Of a DNA stretch of 36,753 nucleotides, positions 7,953 through 15,734 are shown one piece after another (position 1 is the stretch's first letter; each line of letters begins with the position of its first letter). This DNA is from an uncultured Roseburia sp. Lineage in GTDB: Bacteria > Bacillota > Clostridia > Lachnospirales > Lachnospiraceae. The stretch spans positions 1-36,753 of the forward strand of contig CAKNLF010000013.1 in the NCBI GenBank assembly GCA_930989305.1. Direction: 5' to 3'. Both the position numbers and the translations under genes were made by a program. The notes below the pieces were generated by a model. That model had not been told where the DNA came from. It worked only from the letters and a program-made list of their open reading frames with translations, and ran no database searches.

Positions 7953-7994
7953 AAACAGGAAGGTCTAATCTGGGGATAAAAGACAGGTAATTTT

Positions 7995-8855
7995 ATGAAT
8001 GAATCAACGATCAAGATGTTTCTTACAATAGCGGAAGAAAAAAGTTTCAGCAAAGCGGCGGATCGGATGTTTGCCTCTCAGCCCAATTTAAGCAGAAGTA
8101 TCATAAAAATGGAAGAAGAACTGGGCGTGCAGTTATTTGATCGTGTGGGAAGGAAAGCAGAACTGACAGAAGCAGGAAGAGAATTTTATGATTTTTTCAG
8201 AAGGACACAGCTGGAATTTCAGAAGGTGTCAGCTTATGCCAGAAAGCTTCACAGCAACCGTCCGGGAAATATACGAATCGGATATATGGAAGGATGGAAA
8301 ATATCGGGGTTTATAGATAATGTTCTGAATAAACTGAAAGAAAATTATCCTAATATGGATGTTCGCATGGAGGCCTGTAACAGAAAAGAACTGATGGAAA
8401 AACTTGACAGGGATGAAGTGGACGCCGTGCTGGGGATTAAAGGGATATTCCGTCAGAAAAGAGGGATTAAAGTTAAAGATATTGCCCGGATCAGAAGAGG
8501 TGTTTTGTGCAGGCGAAGGGATTGGGAGACTGGAAAAGAACCTGTTCCGGCGGATTTTAAAAATGAAATATTCTTTGTTATGGATGAAGAATGCAATATG
8601 ATACTGGGGGAGCAGATCAGAGAATTTTTGGAACCCTATGGATTTGTACCTGAGATACAATATGTAAACAGTCTGGAAAGCGCATTGAATTATGTGGAAC
8701 TGGGAGACGGCGTACTGATCTGCGATGAAAGGACCAGATACGCGGAAAATGAGGACTTGCTGTTTGTCCCGTTGGATTCCTTCCATACCGTGTCAATAGG
8801 ATGGAAAAGGGAGACGAAAAATGTGGCTTTGGCGGTTTTGATTGCGGAGCTGTGA
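7995..8855 (+). CDS. LysR family transcriptional regulator
   Basis: This 286-aa protein has an N-terminal winged helix-turn-helix (FLTIAEEKSFSKAADRMFAS, then QPNLSRSIIKMEEELGVQLF) and a C-terminal substrate-binding-like effector domain from about residue 90. It follows the MATE gene and precedes the UroD/GntP genes, separated from them by a hairpin terminator. It may control the efflux gene, the downstream locus, or both; two dyads near -65 of the UroD promoters favour the latter (inference). The ribosome site GACAGG is weak, suggesting low expression. Confidence 0.9.
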   Translation: MNESTIKMFLTIAEEKSFSKAADRMFASQPNLSRSIIKMEEELGVQLFDRVGRKAELTEAGREFYDFFRRTQLEFQKVSAYARKLHSNRPGNIRIGYMEGWKISGFIDNVLNKLKENYPNMDVRMEACNRKELMEKLDRDEVDAVLGIKGIFRQKRGIKVKDIARIRRGVLCRRRDWETGKEPVPADFKNEIFFVMDEECNMILGEQIREFLEPYGFVPEIQYVNSLESALNYVELGDGVLICDERTRYAENEDLLFVPLDSFHTVSIGWKRETKNVALAVLIAEL

Positions 8856-8888
8856 GCATAATATTTGATTTATTCTGATCGTGCGGTG

Positions 8889-8934
8889 ATCCGGTAATCT
8901 ATATCATTTTTGATATGGATTGCCGGATTTTTTT
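8889..8934 (+). terminator. Strong hairpin after the LysR gene
   Basis: ATCCGGTAATCTATATCA (8889-8906) is nearly fully complementary to 8912-8929, with G-U pairs, around a short T-rich loop, and is followed by a T run. Its centre is also about 65 bases upstream of the predicted start of the next transcript, so it may double as a regulator site. Confidence 0.85.
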
Positions 8935-8937
8935 ATA

Positions 8938-8967
8938 TTGTACATTCTTTTTTCTGCTTTTTATAAT
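8938..8967 (+). promoter_or_regulatory. Promoter of the UroD/GntP operon
   Basis: TTGTAC (8938-8943), an 18-base spacer, TATAAT (8962-8967), immediately after the preceding terminator. Confidence 0.65.
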
Positions 8968-9000
8968 AAATAGCAAAACAAAAGGAAAAGGAGGAGGAAT

Positions 9001-9975
9001 ATGAGCAGACATGATGAACTGCTGAGCGTTTACCGCAGAGAAAAAAAGATCGGACATGTATTGAATCTGTGTACGGATTTCGATTTTTCTCTTGTACCCG
9101 CGATAAATGAACGGCCTGTGAATCCCGATGGAAGCGAGGGAAGCGGCAGAGACTGGTTTGGAACTTTCTGGCAATATGTGCCGGAGCAGCGGGCCAGCAT
9201 GGTGATTGATACGCCGGAGAAAAGAGTAATCAAAGATATTACGAAATGGCGGGAACAGCTGGTATTCCCGGATCTTGATGCTTATGACTGGGAAAAAGCA
9301 GCGGCAAAAGACACGGAAAACTGGGATCGGGAACATAAGCTGACTCTTGTTATGCTGATCAACGGCGTGTTTGAACGAAGCCATGAACTGATGGGATTTG
9401 AAGAGGCTCTTGTAGCTATGTATGAGGAGCCAAAAGCATACAAAGAGCTGCTGGATGCCTTGTGTGATTACAAAATCAAATGTATACAGATCATAGGAAA
9501 ATACTGGAAACCGGATATTTTAAATGCTCATGACGACTATGGAGCAAATAATCAGATGTTGATGTCGGTGGAAATGTGGGAAATGTTTTTCAAAGACAAT
9601 CTGAAACGGCTTGTGGACGCCGCCCATGAAGAGGGAATGCTGTATCAGCATCATTCCTGCGGATATATTGAACCGATTTTTGAGCAGCTGGTGGAAATTG
9701 GAGTAGATGGGATCGATCCTCTTCAGATTACCAATCCCCTGAGAAAGCTTAAGGATAAATATCAGGATAAGATTACCTTTTGCGGAGGATTTGATAATCA
9801 GGGGGTTTTTGATAAAGCAGGGGTGACAGAAGAAGAGGTAAGAGCGGAAGTAAGAAAAACTTATAATGAGCTGGCGCCGGGAGGGGGCTATGTGGCTTAC
9901 CCACTGGTCATTCAAAAAGAGATTATGCCCTGGTTTCTGGATGAATGCAGAAAGATACAGGATGATTATGAATAA
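9001..9975 (+). CDS. Uroporphyrinogen decarboxylase-fold (MtaA-like) protein 1
   Basis: This 324-aa protein belongs to the URO-D superfamily branch that includes corrinoid-dependent methyltransferases such as MtaA and CmuA, rather than heme-pathway HemE: it lacks the HemE N-terminal signature and has an HxC zinc-type motif, HHSCGYIEP (H218, C220). A second cysteine is at C261 (FCGGFDNQ). The site where MtaA-type enzymes carry the third zinc ligand (PGCG) reads PGGGYVAYP, so the metal site may differ. The RBS GGAGGAGG is strong. It is cotranscribed with the GntP-type permease 24 bases downstream. No corrinoid protein is adjacent. Substrate is unknown. Confidence 0.85.
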   Translation: MSRHDELLSVYRREKKIGHVLNLCTDFDFSLVPAINERPVNPDGSEGSGRDWFGTFWQYVPEQRASMVIDTPEKRVIKDITKWREQLVFPDLDAYDWEKAAAKDTENWDREHKLTLVMLINGVFERSHELMGFEEALVAMYEEPKAYKELLDALCDYKIKCIQIIGKYWKPDILNAHDDYGANNQMLMSVEMWEMFFKDNLKRLVDAAHEEGMLYQHHSCGYIEPIFEQLVEIGVDGIDPLQITNPLRKLKDKYQDKITFCGGFDNQGVFDKAGVTEEEVRAEVRKTYNELAPGGGYVAYPLVIQKEIMPWFLDECRKIQDDYE

Positions 9976-9999
9976 AAAGCGGGAAAAGGAGATAGGTAT

Positions 10000-11346
10000 A
10001 TGATAATATTAGGAATAATAGGAATCATTTTCGGTATTGTTTTATTGATTTGGCTTGCGTATAAAGGAATTAATGTTATTGTTTTGGGCCCCCTGTGTGG
10101 ACTGGTTGTAGCGCTGTTTTGCGGTATGAATCTTCTTACCACTTTTACAGATGTTATTGTTCCGGGTATATCTGGTTATGTACAGGCAATGTTTGGACCA
10201 ATATTGATGGGATGTGTAGTTGCAGCTTTTTATTCTATCAGCGGAGCGGCACAGTCCATTGCGGATGCAATCTATAGGGCATTTACATACAAAGCCCGAA
10301 AAAAGGCAAAAGATGGAGAGGATGTTGTTTTAAGACCAATAATTGCTATTCTTGTTATTTATGCAATCGGAGTATCTTTGGCATATGGGGGATTAAATCC
10401 TTTTGTGACAATGTTTATTTTGATTCCTATCGGCTTGGATGTATTTGAAAAAGCCAGAATGCCAAGAGAAATGGCACCTGGCGTAGTACTTGGTGCATTG
10501 GCAACGGCGGCATGTAGTATGCCTGGTACGACTTCAGATCAGAACGTGATAGCTGGGACACTTCTGGGAACCAATGCAATGGCTGCTGCTGTTCCCGGGT
10601 TTATCGGAGGCGCTCTGGTACTTGTAATGAATATAATTATGATGAATGTTATAGCAAAGCACCAGATTGTAAAAGGAAATGTATACACGAAGCCGGAAAA
10701 TATTATAGAACGTCCGGAAGAAAAGCCGATGCCCCATTGGTTTGCAGCAGTGATACCATTGGCGGTTACTATTATTATTTACAATGGTTTAAAAGTAAAT
10801 GTAATTGTGGCGTTGGCTGTGAATATTATTCTGTCCATTATATTGTTCTGGAAATATTTCGGAGGAGTAAAGGGATTAAAGAAACTGATTAATCCTGTTC
10901 CAGCTCAGGCAGCAGAGCTGCTGCTCCAGGTAGGTGCGCTTGGTGCACTAGGGGCCGTAGTTGCCGCATCTCCGGTATTCCCTGCAATTACAGAAGGACT
11001 GCTGAATATGCAGATACCAGGTTTATTTAAAGTTATTATTTGTATTGCTTTGTTGACGGGAGTTTCTGGATCCGGTCCGGCGGGATTGAATGCAACCCTT
11101 CCCTATCTGAAAGAATCCTTTGTGCAGATGGGTATCAATATGAATGCGGTGCACAGGGTAGCTGTATTTTCCAGCCAGACATTAGATACACTTCCTACAA
11201 ATCCGGGATTTGCAGTTGCAACGAATTTTATTGGAGTTCCAATGAATAAATCATATAAATATGTATTTATTACAACCGTATTAAATACTACGATTACTTC
11301 TTTTGTAGTAGCGATTATTCTTACTGTATTTCCTGGATTGGCATAG
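10000..11346 (+). CDS. GntP-type organic acid permease
   Basis: This 448-aa integral membrane protein has about 12 helices and resembles the GntP/citrate-type ion transporter superfamily. It carries Gly/Pro-rich re-entrant-looking segments AACSMPGTTSDQN (about residue 167) and GVSGSGPAGLNATLPYL (about residue 350). Such carriers import sugar acids or other organic acids with protons. AAAAGGAGA precedes the ATG. It is the second gene of an operon with a UroD-fold enzyme, so it probably imports that enzyme's substrate (inference). A bidirectional terminator separates it from the convergent second UroD gene. Confidence 0.8.
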   Translation: MIILGIIGIIFGIVLLIWLAYKGINVIVLGPLCGLVVALFCGMNLLTTFTDVIVPGISGYVQAMFGPILMGCVVAAFYSISGAAQSIADAIYRAFTYKARKKAKDGEDVVLRPIIAILVIYAIGVSLAYGGLNPFVTMFILIPIGLDVFEKARMPREMAPGVVLGALATAACSMPGTTSDQNVIAGTLLGTNAMAAAVPGFIGGALVLVMNIIMMNVIAKHQIVKGNVYTKPENIIERPEEKPMPHWFAAVIPLAVTIIIYNGLKVNVIVALAVNIILSIILFWKYFGGVKGLKKLINPVPAQAAELLLQVGALGALGAVVAASPVFPAITEGLLNMQIPGLFKVIICIALLTGVSGSGPAGLNATLPYLKESFVQMGINMNAVHRVAVFSSQTLDTLPTNPGFAVATNFIGVPMNKSYKYVFITTVLNTTITSFVVAIILTVFPGLA

Positions 11347-11378
11347 GAAAATGGGAAAAGAAAATAATAAATCGTTTT

Positions 11379-11413
11379 CAGGGACCGGCGCTTCGGCGTC
11401 AGTCCCTGTTTTA
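11379..11413. terminator. Bidirectional terminator between permease and second UroD gene
   Basis: CAGGGACCGGCGC (11379-11391), loop TTCG, GCGTCAGTCCCTG (11396-11408): a 13-pair stem with one mismatch and one wobble, flanked by T-rich and A-rich ends. Confidence 0.85.
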
Positions 11414-11417
11414 ACGG

Positions 11418-12383
11418 TTACTCTGCGTTTTGCTTTTTGTAGTAATCTTTGCCGTACTTGGATACTTCATCGGAAAAAATCTCAATGACCTTGGGATCAA
11501 TGATCGGGATGGCGGTGCTGAAATTGCCTCCCGGGGCCATGACGTCAATGGTCCTTCTGACTTCGGCCCGGATTTCTTCTTCTGTTGCTCCGGGACGCTC
11601 CAGCACGCCCTGAGTGTCAAATCCTCCGTTCAGTACGATTTTATCCCCGAATTCTTTTTTGATGGCGGCTACATCGTTGCAGTACTGAAGGGGCTGGATC
11701 GCATCAATGCCCATATCCACCAGGTAAGGAATCGTCGGCTGAATGTAGCCGCAGGAATGCATTTCAAAAATCATGCCGAGTTCATGGGTTTTGTCAATGA
11801 CCTGCTGGATATAAGGCATGAGAAATTCCTTCCACATATCCATGGAAAAGAACATATTGCCGTTGTTGCCCCAGTCATCGTGGTAAACAATAATATCAAA
11901 ATTGAAATACTTTTTCATGATTTCCAGATATCTGCATTTATAATCAGTAAGAGCCTGGAAGAATTCGTGGACTTCATCCGGTGTTTCCAGAAAAGAGCAC
12001 AGAGCGTTTTCAAAGCCCATAATAGTCATAAGCCGTTCAAAAGGCCCGTTTAAAAACATGCACAGGGACATTCTGTTCTCACGGTCCCAGTTTTTTGTGC
12101 CTTCTGCGGCGATCTGTTCCCAGTCGCAGGAGTCAAGGTCGGGAAAATGGATATCCTCTTTCCAGTTTTCCAGATCTTCCAGTTCATCCTGACCGGGTGT
12201 AACCGTCTGTGAATGCATTTCAGGCGTATAGGTCCAGTCAATGCCAAACCAGTCCTTTCCGGTGCCTTCTCCGAAATATCGCTCGCCGTATGCGAACCAG
12301 ACGTCATAATCTTTAAAACCATTGGGAACCGATTCCGGTATTTTATGTTCATATGTTAATAATAAATTTTCGCGTGGTGTCAT
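11418..12383 (-). CDS. Uroporphyrinogen decarboxylase-fold (MtaA-like) protein 2
   Basis: This 321-aa paralogue of the gene at 9001 shares DWFG near residue 45, the KNWDRE/ENWDRE block, HDD-W/YG-N and HSCGYI (H209, C211). It lacks the counterpart of C261 (LNGGFDTQG instead of FCGGFDNQG) and also has PGGN rather than PGCG. The two copies are clearly divergent and probably act on different substrates or as partners. The gene is convergent with the permease and divergent from the papain-like gene. Its ribosome site AAAGGAGG is strong. A TATAAT -10 box (minus strand, 12420-12415) lacks a good -35, as expected for an activated promoter. Confidence 0.85.
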   Translation of the reverse strand: MTPRENLLLTYEHKIPESVPNGFKDYDVWFAYGERYFGEGTGKDWFGIDWTYTPEMHSQTVTPGQDELEDLENWKEDIHFPDLDSCDWEQIAAEGTKNWDRENRMSLCMFLNGPFERLMTIMGFENALCSFLETPDEVHEFFQALTDYKCRYLEIMKKYFNFDIIVYHDDWGNNGNMFFSMDMWKEFLMPYIQQVIDKTHELGMIFEMHSCGYIQPTIPYLVDMGIDAIQPLQYCNDVAAIKKEFGDKIVLNGGFDTQGVLERPGATEEEIRAEVRRTIDVMAPGGNFSTAIPIIDPKVIEIFSDEVSKYGKDYYKKQNAE

Positions 12384-12414
12384 GAAATACTTCCTCCTTT
12401 TCCTGTCTGTTTTG

Positions 12415-12420
12415 ATTATA
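12415..12420 (-). promoter_or_regulatory. -10 box of the second UroD gene
   Basis: TATAAT on the minus strand, without a recognisable -35 at the proper distance. A LysR-type dyad is centred about 64 bases upstream of the expected start. Confidence 0.45.
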
Positions 12421-12464
12421 AATGGGCTTCAATAAAAAGAAAAGTGGCTTATTTTTATGGTAGT

Positions 12465-12479
12465 ATTCCATTTTGGAAT
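12465..12479. promoter_or_regulatory. LysR-type dyad in the divergent promoter region
   Basis: ATTCCATTTTGGAAT has 6-base perfect arms and contains the T-N11-A arrangement of LysR sites. It lies near -64 of the minus-strand UroD gene and 6 bases before the -35 of the plus-strand papain-like gene, so one bound protein could control both. Confidence 0.5.
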
Positions 12480-12485
12480 TATAAA

Positions 12486-12515
12486 TTGACGCTTTCCCAA
12501 ATAAAAACGTATAAT
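12486..12515 (+). promoter_or_regulatory. Promoter of the papain-like gene
   Basis: TTGACG (12486-12491), an 18-base spacer, TATAAT (12510-12515). The predicted start near 12522 excludes ATG 12520 as the initiation codon. Confidence 0.75.
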
Positions 12516-12558
12516 TAGGATGAAAAGGATGAAACAAAAGGAAAACAGGAGCGTTTAC

Positions 12559-13173
12559 ATGAGGAAGGAACTGGAATATTTTCAGATTGAAAATGCATAT
12601 GGAGGCAGTCAGGATTGGTTTGGAGATCCGATGATGAAATTAGGAGGCTGCGGGGCAGTCACGGCTTGCGACTGCTGCATCTATTTTGACCTGTATAAAG
12701 GAACCTCTCTTTACCCCTATGATAAAACAAAGCTGACAAAAAACGATTACGTACGATTCGGAATGAAAATGAAACCTTTCCTGCGCCCCAGATGGTCAGG
12801 GATCGACCGTTTGGAACTTTATACGGAAGGACTGAGAAAATACTTTGATAGTATTTCTGATGATTCTCTGATTCTGACGGAGTTTTCCGGTGAAAACAGT
12901 GTCCAAAATGGAGTAAAAATGCTGAAATATCAAATAGACAATGGATTTCCCGTGCCTTTTTTGCTGCTGAAGCACAGGGAAAGATTTTACAGAGATTATG
13001 AATGGCACTGGTTTTTGTTTACAGGTTATGAAATCTATGAAGACAGCTGTATGGCAAAAGCAGTTACATACGGCAGCTGGCAGTGGCTGGATTTTAACGA
13101 TCTGTGGAATACGGGATACGCCAGAAAAGGCGGGATGATTTGCTGCAGTCTGAAAGAAAGGTCTGACAGGTAA
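12559..13173 (+). CDS. Papain-like (C39-like) cysteine protease fold protein, uncharacterised
   Basis: This 204-aa cytoplasmic protein has no signal peptide. Near the N-terminus SQDWFGDPMMKLGGCGAVTACD offers a candidate catalytic cysteine (C31) preceded by a Gln, and YEWHWFLFTGY places a candidate histidine (H150) before VTYGSWQWLDFNDLW, the order seen in papain and C39 peptidases. Activity is inferred; it could be an inactive or acyl-transfer relative. The start at 12559 is chosen because AGGAG lies 7 bases before it, while an earlier in-frame ATG (12520) falls at the transcription start. It is divergent from the second UroD gene and may share its regulator. Confidence 0.65.
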   Translation: MRKELEYFQIENAYGGSQDWFGDPMMKLGGCGAVTACDCCIYFDLYKGTSLYPYDKTKLTKNDYVRFGMKMKPFLRPRWSGIDRLELYTEGLRKYFDSISDDSLILTEFSGENSVQNGVKMLKYQIDNGFPVPFLLLKHRERFYRDYEWHWFLFTGYEIYEDSCMAKAVTYGSWQWLDFNDLWNTGYARKGGMICCSLKERSDR

Positions 13174-13214
13174 AGGAAGAGAAAATTACTGTGGATTATC
13201 CAAAAAAGTTGTAT

Positions 13215-13244
13215 TTGCAACAAAAAGAAAGAAAAAAATATGTT
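13215..13244 (+). promoter_or_regulatory. Possible promoter for the superoxide reductase gene
   Basis: TTGCAA (13215-13220), an 18-base spacer and TATGTT (13239-13244). I saw no PerR-type box in 13174-13343. Confidence 0.35.
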
Positions 13245-13343
13245 ATTTTAAAAACAGATATTGCTATTTCCTTCTGAGCGTGTCAAACTAGAGATGCAGT
13301 GAGATAAAAGAAATAGTGATTTAATTAAGAAGGAGGTATTTTT

Positions 13344-13721
13344 ATGCAGCAGAAATTTTATGTATGTGAACATTGCGGTAATATTATTGCATTTGTAGAA
13401 GACAAAGGGGTGCCGGTTATGTGCTGCGGCCAGAAAATGACGGAACTTGTTCCGAATACTACAGAGGCGGCAACCGAAAAACATATTCCGGTATGTTCCG
13501 TAGAAGGAAATAAGGTAACAGTAACTGTCAGCACAGTAGAACATCCTATGCAGGAGGAACATTATATTCAGTGGATTTCTCTGGAGACAAAACAGGGAAA
13601 TCAGAGAAAAGTGCTGAAACCGGGCGACGCGCCGAAAGCAGAGTTTATGATCTGTGACGGAGATGAAGTGATCACTGCTTACGCATACTGCAATCTCCAC
13701 GGTTTATGGAAAGCTGAATAA
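13344..13721 (+). CDS. dfx: Desulfoferrodoxin / 2Fe-superoxide reductase
   Basis: This 125-aa protein has both iron centres of the two-iron class. The N-terminal desulforedoxin knuckle uses C8, C11, C27 and C28 (YVCEHCG, MCCGQK). The catalytic centre uses H47, H67, H73, C116 and H119 in the EKHIP, EHPM, EHYI and CNLHG motifs. It reduces superoxide to hydrogen peroxide without making oxygen, the usual anaerobe defence. The ribosome site is AAGGAGG. Ferritin follows 22 bases later and would take up iron, so the pair forms an oxidative-stress unit ended by a terminator at 14273. Confidence 0.95.
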   Translation: MQQKFYVCEHCGNIIAFVEDKGVPVMCCGQKMTELVPNTTEAATEKHIPVCSVEGNKVTVTVSTVEHPMQEEHYIQWISLETKQGNQRKVLKPGDAPKAEFMICDGDEVITAYAYCNLHGLWKAE

Positions 13722-13743
13722 AAAGAAATGAGAGGTAATGGAT

Positions 13744-14256
13744 ATGTTGGACGCAAAAGTTTCAGAATTATTAAATCAGCAGGTAAATAAAGAATTTTTC
13801 TCCGCTTACCTGTATTTGGATATTTCAAATTATTATGAAGAAGTGGGACTGGACGGATTCGCAAACTGGTTTAAGATCCAGGCTCAGGAGGAAAGAGATC
13901 ACGCAATGCTGTTTTATCAGTATATGCACAACAACAGCGTGAAGGTTACTCTGGAGGCCATTGAAAAACCGGGACTTTCCTTCCATGATAATATGGAACC
14001 GCTGAAAGAGACATTGTCCCATGAGCAGTATGTGACCTCACTGATCCATAATATTTACGCCGCTGCCTTTGAAGTAAAGGATTTCCGGACTATGCAGTTT
14101 TTGGACTGGTTTATCAAAGAGCAGGGTGAAGAAGAAACCAATGCAAATGATCTGATTGATAAAATGAATCTTTTCGGAGCAGATCCAAAAAGCCTTTACA
14201 TGCTTAACAGCGAACTGGGAACCCGTACCTATGCGGCTCCTTCGCTGACTTTATAA
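13744..14256 (+). CDS. ftnA: Ferritin (iron storage)
   Basis: This 170-aa four-helix-bundle ferritin has ferroxidase residues E17, E50 and H53 at the same numbering as bacterial FtnA when ATG 13744 is used. An ATG two codons earlier (13738) leaves only two bases after GAGGT, so 13744 is preferred. It oxidises and stores iron as a 24-subunit shell in the cytoplasm. It is downstream of superoxide reductase, and both limit Fenton chemistry. No heme-ligand Met typical of bacterioferritin is apparent. Confidence 0.95.
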   Translation: MLDAKVSELLNQQVNKEFFSAYLYLDISNYYEEVGLDGFANWFKIQAQEERDHAMLFYQYMHNNSVKVTLEAIEKPGLSFHDNMEPLKETLSHEQYVTSLIHNIYAAAFEVKDFRTMQFLDWFIKEQGEEETNANDLIDKMNLFGADPKSLYMLNSELGTRTYAAPSLTL

Positions 14257-14272
14257 TATCGTCGGTATTACG

Positions 14273-14309
14273 GGCCGGGAGATGAGCATTTTTATCTCCC
14301 GGCCTTCTT
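14273..14309 (+). terminator. Terminator after ferritin
   Basis: GGCCGGGAGAT (14273-14283) pairs perfectly with ATCTCCCGGCC (14294-14304), followed by TTCTT. Confidence 0.85.
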
Positions 14310-14326
14310 AATGGACAGGAGGAAGT

Positions 14327-15691
14327 ATGACAAAACAGGAATTTAAAGAAATGATAAACCAGGGGATTGTACTTTTGGACGGAGCTACCGGTTCCAACCT
14401 CCAAAAAAGAGGTATGCCGGCAGGAGCTTGCCCGGAGCTGTGGATCACAGAACATCCCCAGGTGCTGCAGCAGCTTCAGGATGAATATATAAAAGCGGGA
14501 AGCAATATCGTATATGCGCCCACCTTTTCCGGAAACCGGATTAAAATGGAAGAATATGGTCTGGGAGACCGGCTGGAGGAGATCAATACCGCGCTGGTGA
14601 GAATATGCAGGGAAAATGCGGCCGGGAGAGCGCTTGTGGCCGGGGATATCACTATGACGGGAGCCCAGCTGGAACCGCTGGGAGATCTGAAACTGGAAGA
14701 ACTGATCGATGTTTATAAAGAACAGCTGGCTGTGCTGGCAGCTGCAGGAGTGGATCTGATCGTGGTGGAAACTATGATGAGCCTTCAGGAGACCAGGGCA
14801 GCGGTGATCGCGGCAAAAGAGGTATGCCCGGATCTGCCTGTAATGGCAACCCTGAGCTTTACAGAAAAAGGCACTACCCTTTACGGAGCCAGCGCGGAAT
14901 CCGCAGTTGTGGTGCTCCAGGCAATGGGGGTGGACGCTGTAGGGCTTAACTGTTCCGCCGGACCGGACAAAATGCTGGAAGTGCTGAAACGTATGGCCTC
15001 CGTATCCGAGATCCCCCTGATCGCGAAACCAAACGCGGGACTTCCGAAACTGGGAGGAGACGGCGTTACAGTATACGATATGGACGCAGATGCTTTTGCG
15101 GAGCATATGAAAGCCATGATCGCCGCAGGAGCGGATATTCTGGGAGGCTGCTGCGGCACGGATCCGGAATATATCAGAAAGCTCAAAGAAGCTGCGGCAG
15201 ACTGTCCGAAGAAAAACAAAGACCCGAAAGAAAAAGAAGCGGACAGGATCTGGCTGTCTTCCGAAAGAGAAGTATATCCTTTTGAAAAGGGACAGGAACT
15301 TGATCTGGGGCAGGGACTGGATTTTACTGCTGATGAGGATATGGCCCAAGAAGCGGCTGAAGGTATTTTTGATACTGCTGTGGACAATGCTTTTGAACTG
15401 ATGGATGATGAAAAAGACGCCATCCGTTTCTACGCAGGAGGAAGGGGCGGACAGGAAGAAGGACAGCTTCTTTTAAATGCCATTACGGAAGTTACCCAGA
15501 TGGTCCATCTGCCTGTGGTGATCGCTGTGGCCTGTGGGGAAACTGCGGAGACTGTGCTCAGAGCTTATCCGGGAATCGGCGCTGTGGAATGTCTGGCGGA
15601 AAACGAGCAGGAAAAAGAGGCTGTTTTTAACGCTGTAAAGCGATATGGTGCTAAATTAGTAACTATTGACAAAAAAATTATATGTTGCTAG
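14327..15691 (+). CDS. Homocysteine S-methyltransferase with truncated MetH-like folate domain
   Basis: This 454-aa protein has an N-terminal homocysteine methyltransferase barrel (residues 1-285; DGATGSNLQ motif) with the three zinc cysteines C209 (GLNCSAG), C275 and C276 (GGCCGTD). A charged linker around 290-310 leads to about 110 residues resembling the first half of the methyltetrahydrofolate barrel of MetH (HLPVVIAV, VLRAYPGIGAVE, VKRYGAKLV). The INPTG-type pterin motif is absent and the barrel ends after its fourth strand with IDKKIICC. There is no cobalamin domain. It could methylate homocysteine with another donor or work with proteins encoded elsewhere. The last bases contain the ilvN promoter. 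Confidence 0.85.
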   Translation: MTKQEFKEMINQGIVLLDGATGSNLQKRGMPAGACPELWITEHPQVLQQLQDEYIKAGSNIVYAPTFSGNRIKMEEYGLGDRLEEINTALVRICRENAAGRALVAGDITMTGAQLEPLGDLKLEELIDVYKEQLAVLAAAGVDLIVVETMMSLQETRAAVIAAKEVCPDLPVMATLSFTEKGTTLYGASAESAVVVLQAMGVDAVGLNCSAGPDKMLEVLKRMASVSEIPLIAKPNAGLPKLGGDGVTVYDMDADAFAEHMKAMIAAGADILGGCCGTDPEYIRKLKEAAADCPKKNKDPKEKEADRIWLSSEREVYPFEKGQELDLGQGLDFTADEDMAQEAAEGIFDTAVDNAFELMDDEKDAIRFYAGGRGGQEEGQLLLNAITEVTQMVHLPVVIAVACGETAETVLRAYPGIGAVECLAENEQEKEAVFNAVKRYGAKLVTIDKKIICC

Positions 15692-15694
15692 AAT
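15666..15694 (+). promoter_or_regulatory. ilvNC promoter overlapping the methyltransferase stop codon
   Basis: Perfect TTGACA (15666-15671), a 17-base spacer, TAGAAT (15689-15694). The TAG of the -10 box is the stop codon of the preceding gene. No T-box or attenuator is visible in the short leader. Confidence 0.8.
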
Positions 15695-15734
15695 TAACGG
15701 TATCGTAAAGAAGACAACAGAAGGAAGGTTTCTT

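Noticed and set aside
9001..9975. Annotation as heme-pathway HemE
   Set aside because: It lacks the HemE N-terminal signature, has the HxC motif of methyltransferase relatives, and sits with a permease rather than heme genes.
14204..15349. Minus-strand frame of 381 codons opposite the methyltransferase gene
   Set aside because: It is a shadow of a recognised gene, rich in His, Phe and Ser, with no family features.
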